Origin: Marthasterias glacialis | Taxonomy: Eukaryota; Echinodermata; Asteroidea; Forcipulatida; Asteriidae | Length of the DNA: 64,000 nucleotides | Direction: 5' to 3' | Assembly (NCBI GenBank): GCA_911728455.2 | Contig: OU452233.1 | Location: 12,024,167 to 12,088,166 of the forward strand | Shown here: positions 59,801 through 64,000 of the stretch, one piece after another | Layout of the letters: every line of letters starts with the position of its first letter | Position numbering within the stretch: the first letter of the stretch is position 1 | Translations under genes and position numbers: made by a program | Notes under the pieces: model-generated | Told to the model about the DNA's origin: nothing | Seen by the model: the letters and a program-made list of their open reading frames with translations, nothing else | Databases searched by the model: none

Positions 59801-62243
59801 ACACCAACTGCAATCAATCTACTCCAACTACAAATTTATGTTCACCATAGCATCAACAAATAAATGATCAGCCAATCAAGATTAAAGAAGTGTAATTGTA
59901 CAATGGGACTCTAAAGTTTGATTCTGCTTGATTATCCACTGACAATCCAGCTGTAGCTGTAGTGAGCTACACCTACCTCTGACACAAATCCCATTTAAAA
60001 GTTATTATTTATTTTCAAATAATAACAAACATGTTATGCCATCTAAAAAGTCAAAGCTCATGCTCAGCTTAACTGTACTGCGATGTTTATTGAGATTCTT
60101 TTTATTGTGCATTATCATTGAAGATTTTTGTTAAATGGTAATCTGTTTTTAATGGATATTGCAAATAAACTAAAGCCACTTGCTTGCACATACATACACT
60201 GAATAATGTCTCATTAAAAAAAATCACTTAATAACAGTATTTAAAGGAGAAACACATTAATTTCTTAAAATAAACTCCACAAAACAAAAATTCATAAGAC
60301 ACAACATTGGAACCCAGATTCAGTGCCCAGAATACACAAGAGAGTATATGCAGTCAATAAAAAGCTTCCTGTGCCCTTTATCATATTTCATTCAAATTAA
60401 TCAATATTAAGAGTTAATTGAAAGAGTTAGCACGCTGACCGTGCTGTTCTTGTGCATGGTTTTGGCTCCAGGTAGATTTTTGATAAAAAAAGTTGCACAC
60501 CCTATTTTTCAGTTTGCACTCCTGAAATACAATGTCGCGTCATAAGAGAAAAATCAACGAGGATAAATCCAACCCACAAAAGAAAACCTCATGAATCTTT
60601 ACAACAAATAATGCTTGTTAAGCTTAATGCTTGTTAAGGAATTGATTGAAGTAACATAGATTGTTGTAAATTTTAATAAATAACAGATTTGGCAGAAAAA
60701 AATATACCCAAGACAGAGGCTAAAGAGTGGCTCAGAGTGCACCACAGAGCATCTAGAATCCAAAAATTTTTGGGGCCCTTGAGCGGGCACCGGACCCCAC
60801 GCCATGAGGGCTTCGCACTTCGGGCGCGCACAGCTCTATCTCCAAAACCAGCTATTTTTTTTCACCTGCTACTCAAAAATCTGTGGACAACAATTTTTTT
60901 CTTTTAGCCCACCGATTTTATAATTTTTGGGGGGTAACCCATTGTTTTGAAATCGGGCCCCCCTACCTGTGAAATCTATTCACTGTACTTTGTACATTCT
61001 GCTACCCTTCCCAGGTCGATTGGCCAGATCTTCAGCTGTACATTGATAAAATCTTTGTTTTTTTTTAAATACGTATAAAAGTGGCAGTCGGTTGCGGAAA
61101 CATTTCCACCACGAAGGTTGTTCCATTTCGAGATTGTGCTACGCAAATGTAACAACAAACAGACAAACCGGGGGGGGGGGGCGGAAGGGGTTACACCCTC
61201 AACATTGAAATTGATCTCATTCCCCTCTCACGATGCGTGCAGTTCGAAGCTCCGTCGTACGCGCTTTGTTGTTTTTTTAAGCTCCGTGCCCGCACAAACC
61301 AATACGTTGTGTGCAAACGGCCGATTGGTGTGGTGTGATGGCACGTACATGTACTATGCACGTACTGAGTAAACGGCAGAAACCATTTTCTCAACAAACC
61401 TTTGAAAAAAACTGTCCAACATCTAGAGGATGTATGGAGCGATTTTTTTCAAACTTGCAGGAACAAAAGATCTAGCCATGAACATTACGTTCAAGGAAAA
61501 AAATCACAGGATGAACGATACAAATTTTCAAATTATGTCGATATTTATTCCCATTTTAGGGTTGACGTTTTGTAAAATTGTAATGAATTTCCCATCTGGA
61601 CACATTCAGAGCGTTAAGGCCAATGTCATAGGGTATTCTGTCCTAGGGTAATGTGTCCACCATACGATTAACATGGGCTGGAGGAGTTTATTCAAAAGAG
61701 GGCACTTTAAAAGTTTTATCAGGAGTAAGTACACAATTTGCCACATGCCCGGACAGAATCTCCTGCCGGACAGAATCACCTTCCACACCGGCCATAATTC
61801 AACGACAAATGTTCGCCAATATTTTTACGCATTTTTATATAAAACTAACCATTTTTAACAATTGGAGTTATTCATGAAACCTAAACTGTTTTCAGTGCTG
61901 ATAGAGAAATAATTTTAAGGGTAAAAATTGTTTTCCTTTTTTAGAATAACGGTGTCACCTCTTTTTAAAATGGATTGTACCCAAAGAGAATAGTCGGCGT
62001 TTTTTGGGGGGTCTGGAAACCAGACCCCCTTCCGCCCACCCCCCCCCCCCACCCACCCCAGACAAACATAACAAAATACATGTAAGTCAGTGTGTAGCTA
62101 GCTGTATAGTAAAGTTTACCTGGAAACCTCATCGATTCAGCCGCGACACCATTCTGAGTCAGTGCTTCTACGAGCTTTTTACATTGTGTTGATTTTCCAG
62201 CCCGATCACAGCCCTCGAGAACAATCAAAGCTCCTCTTTTCAT
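35776..62243 (-). CDS. DTYMK: Thymidylate kinase (dTMP kinase), complete, five exons
   Basis: Exons in - order: 62243-62120, 38687-38579, 38107-38017, 36270-36082 and 35886-35776. Together they are 624 nt, 207 residues plus stop, close to the 212 of human DTYMK. It phosphorylates dTMP to dTDP with ATP, the last committed step before dTTP synthesis. Motifs: P-loop [49 protein letters not shown], with the DR(Y) substrate-binding motif; [10 protein letters not shown]; the ERYE region; [11 protein letters not shown]. All introns are GT-AG with consistent phases. The first intron is 23.4 kb of repeats. I start at [11 protein letters not shown]; an in-frame Met 22 codons upstream (62309) would add a short leader. 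Confidence 0.97.
36082..36270 (-). CDS. DTYMK: DTYMK exon 4
   Basis: 189 nt, phase 0 to 0, acceptor aatcgcag, donor TGGGAG|gtgagt. It encodes [20 protein letters not shown] and the FGEERYE lid-adjacent segment. Confidence 0.95.
36828..37092. mobile_element. 265-bp MITE of the ATAGACCGATTGCGCGAC family
   Basis: Ends ATAGACCGATTGCGCGAC / GTCGCGCAATCGGTCTAT. Interior fragments CTGTGACACAGAGTACAAAAAC and TACCACNCTTTCCTATGGAG match 10280 and the 21800 region. It lies in DTYMK intron 3. Confidence 0.8.
38017..38107 (-). CDS. DTYMK: DTYMK exon 3 ([12 protein letters not shown])
   Basis: 91 nt. The acceptor tcattag completes a Val codon, and the donor is AAAGAT|gtaagt. It carries the DRY motif of the substrate pocket. 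Confidence 0.95.
38579..38687 (-). CDS. DTYMK: DTYMK exon 2 ([18 protein letters not shown])
   Basis: 109 nt, acceptor ttttcag, donor ATGGT|gtaagt. It encodes the segment after the P-loop through [10 protein letters not shown]. Confidence 0.95.
40410..42302. repeat. GGTCAGTCGCATTAC 15-mer array flanking a decayed coding segment
   Basis: Eight same-strand copies of GGTYAGTCGCATTAC start at 40474, 40653, 40840, 40855, 42084, 42107, 42123 and 42288. They form two groups of four around 1.2 kb of decayed coding sequence. The left boundary may be GGGTCATTCCATG at 40410, a terminus like that of the MITE at 26736. No right terminus was found. Confidence 0.75.
41250..41880 (-). pseudogene. Decayed C-terminal part of an uncharacterised transposon-like protein
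   Basis: The - strand frames include [14 protein letters not shown] (about 41750) and, in the 41501-41250 [32 protein letters not shown] and [10 protein letters not shown]. That block has a tudor-like look (YPGEV...WKWP...D). The same family pattern occurs in many uncharacterised animal proteins as I remember them, but no function is established here. Stops and frameshifts separate the blocks. Confidence 0.5.
42824..43031 (+). repeat. Two tandem ~104-bp units
   Basis: Both start GAATATCAGATAAAGATGAT and run through GAAGCTCTTGATA and AACAAATAAACC to AAATTCAGT. The units begin at 42824 and 42928 and differ at scattered bases. Confidence 0.8.
43600..43880 (-). pseudogene. Decayed upstream part of the same transposon-like protein
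   Basis: One - strand frame reads [32 protein letters not shown], then [19 protein letters not shown]. The HFF-TSHGK-type block is typical of the same uncharacterised family as the 41250 segment, so both may come from one inserted gene on the - strand. A stop follows soon after. Confidence 0.45.
45535..45620 (+). repeat. Retroposon 3' tail (AAGCGCTTTGAGA ... (ATT)n)
   Basis: GTAAAGCGCTTTGAGAC and TAAAGCGCCATATGTA, then ATTATT repeats, resemble the tail of the SINE at 13688. A related GGGCGCTTAATAAATTGTC(ATT)n end lies at 46760-46795. Confidence 0.6.
46273..46720 (-). pseudogene. Merlin-type (ISXO2-like) transposase fragment
   Basis: The - strand reads [52 protein letters not shown], then [15 protein letters not shown]. 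These match the second Asp and the Glu regions of the DDE domain of Merlin/IS1016-ISXO2 transposases. The N-terminal zinc ribbon and first catalytic Asp (DES) are missing, so it is a 5'-truncated relic. The open frame reaches 46752, but homology stops near 46720. Confidence 0.85.
46787..47190 (+). repeat. Hairpin-headed repeat, copy 4
   Basis: After an (ATT) tract come AGGTGTTGGGCTTTCAGCTG and AAAACCT, a T-rich stretch, AAAGCTTGTATGAACTTGAAAC (shared with 15620) and GACGTCACTGATCACGTCA. CTTCCGGTCGAAACCGGA follows near 47118. Confidence 0.7.
48885..49185 (+). repeat. Fragment of the CTTCC-GG repeat, 3' end type
   Basis: It contains TTTGACCCCTCTTCCAGTGC, AAACCGGAG and the end word CAAACTCTGAATGTCTAGTT(ATT)n. 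The same end, CAAACACTTAATGTCTAGTT, occurs at 52323-52342. Confidence 0.55.
49431..50330 (+). repeat. Hairpin-headed AT-rich repeat, copy 5
   Basis: The perfect-type hairpin AGCTGTaCCGACT-atc-AGTCGGaACAGCT (49431-49459) is followed by ATTGATTCTGTC and a 20-T run. The body is AT-rich; the right end is not defined. Confidence 0.5.
51149..51212 (+). CDS. Candidate first coding exon, unassigned
   Basis: ATG after AAAAAAAC opens [20 protein letters not shown] and ends GGGG|gtaagt, a strong donor in phase 1. It reads like real coding sequence within DTYMK intron 1, on the opposite strand. No compatible next exon was found: the candidate at 52872 is in the wrong phase. It could be a transposon or chance. 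Confidence 0.25.
51830..52343 (+). repeat. TGACGTCA / CTTCCGG repeat, copy 6
   Basis: CATCGTGACGTCATCGGG near 51863, CCTTCCGGTCCAAACAGGAAG near 52027 and a second TTACTTCCAGTTGAAAAAAGC near 52167 repeat the module. The end is CTTAATGTCTAGTT. Confidence 0.65.
52872..52931 (+). CDS. Candidate internal exon, unassigned
   Basis: A pyrimidine-rich acceptor (tttttctcgcacgcag) and the donor TTGAAG|gtaagg bound 20 codons in phase 0 ([17 protein letters not shown]). No family is recognised, and its phase does not fit the exon at 51149. Confidence 0.2.
54839..54871. repeat. 33-bp perfect palindrome inside an (AC)n tract
   Basis: 16-bp arms (CATGGAGGTAGAAATT) surround a central A. AC repeats flank both sides. 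The end word ACCTCCATGG recurs at 53492, 55670 and 58920, and reversed at 62906. Confidence 0.85.
55285..55345 (+). repeat. LINE 3'-end scrap with hairpin
   Basis: GGCTAC-GGGAC-GTAGCC, then GTAGTTACCGGCACAAAGGA and AAATA, match the 3' end of the LINE at 19940-20002 in the other orientation. Confidence 0.7.
56735..59101 (-). pseudogene. THAP-HTH-DDE_Tnp_4 transposase, spliced, lightly broken
   Basis: Inferred exons: A 59101-58976 ([33 protein letters not shown], the N-terminal THAP half); B 58367-58217 ([14 protein letters not shown], then [16 protein letters not shown], the THAP C-terminal half); C 57828-56735. Exon C has a short coiled coil ([10 protein letters not shown]), HTH_Tnp_4 ([19 protein letters not shown]) and DDE_Tnp_4 ([46 protein letters not shown], then VHVE-AFR). 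The acceptors and donors (gtaagt) are good. Defects: a TGA near the end of exon A and a TAG after FSKEETE, plus a few frameshifts. It would cut and paste the element at its TIRs if functional. Confidence 0.85.
59397..59435. repeat. Subterminal hairpin, 15-bp stem, in the THAP element
   Basis: AATCTGAGAAGCGTT, loop ACCGCCAAC, then the exact complement. It is bracketed by CAATTCGAACGTTC and TTCGAATTGAACG, 165-200 bp from the right TIR. Confidence 0.9.
62120..62243 (-). CDS. DTYMK: DTYMK exon 1 with P-loop
   Basis: Starts [19 protein letters not shown] and ends MRFPG with donor CCAG|gtaaac, phase 1. The Walker A motif GCDRAGKST is intact. The alternative upstream Met at 62309 would add [12 protein letters not shown], which is not conserved in the enzymes I know. 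Confidence 0.95.
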
Positions 62244-62355
62244 ACTGAGAGTGGCTGTTTGAAGCAAGCATAAACCAAAGGGGGATGGAAGATCTTTGGC
62301 AACTTTCACTCAGCAGGGCTTGCTCAGTTGCTTGACATGACGGTGAATGAATGAA

Positions 62356-62374
62356 TTTCGCGCGCGACGTCACG
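62356..62374 (-). promoter_or_regulatory. E2F-like and CRE-like sites upstream of DTYMK
   Basis: TTTCGCGCG at 62356-62364 (an E2F-type TTTSGCGC word) is followed directly by CGACGTCA (TGACGTCG on the - strand), about 110-130 bp above the start codon. Thymidylate kinase is an S-phase gene, so E2F control would fit. This is inference from motif and place. Confidence 0.5.
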
Positions 62375-62914
62375 CACACACACACACGCGGCAAACCCTA
62401 CAGTTGGGGCGCCCTCATGTGAACAGCCTGCGGTGGGTTAGGAAGTATTTTGGTCTACACACCGTGACCTAGAGCCTGACACTGACAGTGACACCGTACG
62501 TGCCACCATACATGCCATAGAGCAAAGACAAGTGACACTAAGTTAAATTGGGTAAGTGTTTTTTACGTTTTTTTAGTCAAAAACACTATGTTAGCATAAA
62601 CAACCTTAAACACGACGAGGGGGCTTCTGCACATTTTGAGTGTATACCTCTTGCACGTCACACGCAACAATCGTGACTGTGCCACGCACACGTACACCAT
62701 TTTGGACATGTTGGAAACGGTCGTATACTAGTCTACTAGTACTACTATACTTTACTGTAGTATACTGTGCTACTAAACTATTTAGCGTCAACTCGACGAT
62801 TTCACAACTCAAGACAACTCCAGGACAACTCAAGACTTAAACTCCACGACAACTTAATTCAGCAAGCTAAAACTACCTTGATGGTCTGGTCTAGAGTAGT
62901 CTAGACCATGGAGG

Positions 62915-63587
62915 TAGACCTACTCCTAGAAGTAGAACTATGCCCTATGAGGTTCGTTCCGCTATCGTCTCCACAAGCCTCATAGAGTGACATGTACAAA
63001 ATCCTATTCGAAACTTTCTGCCCTTCACATTTACATGGCTACAGTTCTTTTTTGTAATCAGATCTCGCCAAAACTAGGCTCTATGTGTTCTTTCAACTCT
63101 CATTGAGCGTTGCACGGGTCCAGAAAATCCACTCCGCAAACTAAACGTTGTTAAAAAGGGATAAATTCTCACCGTAACTCAGATCCCATTCAAACAGTAT
63201 TGCAACAAATATGGCGACCGGAGTTGCAAAATTAACTGGTATGCTGCTATGCGGTGCGCTGGTCCTATGGGCTGGTTCCGCGTACCAGTTAATTTTGCAA
63301 CTCCGGTCGCCATATTTGTTGCAATACTGTTTGAATGGGATCTGAGTAATTTATCACTTTTTAACAACGGTTAGTTTGCGGAGTGGATTTTCTGGACCCG
63401 TGCAACGCTCGATGAGAGTTGAAAGAACACATAGAGCCTAGTTTTGGCGAGATCTGATTACAAAAAAGAACTGTAGCCATGTAAATGTGAAGGGCAGAAA
63501 GTTTCGAATAGGATTTTGTACATGTCACTCTATGAGGCTCGTGGAGACGATAGCGGAACGAACTCCATAGTTCTAGGAGTAGTCTAG
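62915..63587. repeat. Large inverted duplication (arms ~305-325 bp, spacer 43 bp)
   Basis: 62915-63240 pairs with 63284-63587 around a spacer at 63241-63283. The arms differ at several positions and small indels (for example CCGTAAC present near 63172 only on the left, and an extra GAAGTA near 62930). It is therefore not a simple read fold-back. Each arm contains ATGGCGACCGGAGTTGC at its inner end. Confidence 0.9.
63211..63345 (+). other. 44-codon ORF through the palindrome centre
   Basis: A strong-context ATG opens MATGVAKLTGMLLCGALVLW, a hydrophobic, signal-anchor-like start. It then runs into the antisense of its own beginning before a stop. The first ten residues are also encoded on the - strand from the other arm. 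It may be a duplicated 5' gene end whose continuation was lost. The family is unknown. Confidence 0.3.
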
Positions 63588-63699
63588 ACCCAGTAACTGG
63601 GGCGCTGTACTCCTTTTTTGAGATTTTGACATCATCGGTCATGTACGACCGATGATGTCAAAATCTCAAAAAAAGAGTACATCGCCCCAGTTACTGGGT
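63588..63699. repeat. 112-bp palindrome with ~53-bp arms
   Basis: ACCCAGTAACTGGGGCG opens it and CGCCCCAGTTACTGGGT closes it, with CGGTCATGTACGACCG at the centre and a near-perfect match throughout. It directly abuts the larger inverted duplication. Confidence 0.9.
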
Positions 63700-63702
63700 T
63701 TA

Positions 63703-64000
63703 GGTCTGGTCATCATTTTTCTCACAAAATAGCCTTAATTTCCAAGAGGGAAATTATTTTTTTCAGTGAAATTAATCAGTTTTTCCGTCCGTGTTTTTGA
63801 GCAAATGTGAAGCTTCAACAGTAGTACAAGTACAACTGCACTTGCGCATTGACACCAGACCAGACCAATTTACTAAGGGGGAGAGATAAAGGGGACAGAA
63901 AAGAAATGACGCGGTACACGATGATTGTTGCATTAAGTTTATTTGATCAAGGCTTTTTTGCTCGAAATCTGTGAAAAATATTCCAGAGTTTGTACCAGAG
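63703..64000. other. Window end, nothing recognised
   Basis: AT-rich sequence without ORFs or repeats that I recognise. Confidence 0.5.

Larger units (their letters stand above)
38688..62119 (-). other. DTYMK intron 1, 23.4 kb, repeat-filled
   Basis: It holds the elements listed separately between 40410 and 59603. Stretches where I see nothing definite are 38700-40400, 44000-45530, 45620-46270, 47200-48880 (short GGGCACCAAGGCCA repeats at 47605-47640, GGGGCATCRCGGCAAT repeats near 48800, and a C run at 47732), 50340-51148, 52940-54390 and 59604-62119. Confidence 0.8.

Noticed and set aside
62120..62309. Mitochondrial targeting leader on DTYMK from the upstream Met
   Set aside because: The 22-residue extension is short of Arg and not conserved in the enzymes I know. 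The downstream Met aligns with the usual start.

Overview
This is a stretch of animal nuclear genome. Two spliced, conserved housekeeping genes sit in AT-rich DNA packed with transposable elements. The genes are a cysteine protease of the ATG4 (autophagin) family on the + strand (six exons visible, 9535-24822, amino-terminal exons off the left edge) and thymidylate kinase DTYMK on the - strand (five exons, 62243 down to 35776, complete). They converge tail to tail. From memory, human ATG4B and DTYMK have the same order and orientation at 2q37. This synteny, the GT-AG introns and the repeat content (Ty3/gypsy with intact gag and pol, THAP/DDE transposons, Merlin, Ser/Leu-tRNA-derived SINEs, a LINE with a restriction-like endonuclease type C-terminus) suggest a marine invertebrate, perhaps an echinoderm or other invertebrate deuterostome. 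The species cannot be fixed from the sequence alone.

Layout. 1-6994: a Ty3/gypsy element on the - strand whose right end is its 5' LTR. Gag is intact, and pol is open to the window edge and reached through a canonical -1 slippery heptamer. 6995-9534: AT-rich repeats rich in TGACGTCA. 9535-24822: ATG4 exons, with introns holding a decayed THAP/DDE transposon, a tRNA SINE, a pogo-like TA-flanked element, a LINE 3' fragment and MITEs. 24823-35775: intergenic, with a 649-bp MITE, a SINE, an inverted copy of the TGACGTCA repeat and several palindromic elements. 35776-62243: DTYMK. Its first intron is 23.4 kb and hosts a decayed transposon-like gene associated with eight copies of a 15-mer, a Merlin fragment, hairpin-headed repeats and a 5.2-kb THAP/DDE transposon with intact termini. 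62244-64000: DTYMK promoter with E2F- and CRE-like sites, then a roughly 670-bp inverted duplication followed directly by a second 112-bp palindrome.

The two cellular genes act separately: ATG4 processes and delipidates Atg8/LC3 proteins, and DTYMK makes dTDP for DNA synthesis. Everything else visible is selfish DNA. The most unusual signals are the gag-pol frameshift site, the transposon family with its own MITE derivatives, the hairpin-headed repeats with diverging stems, the 15-mer array and the large palindromes at the right end.
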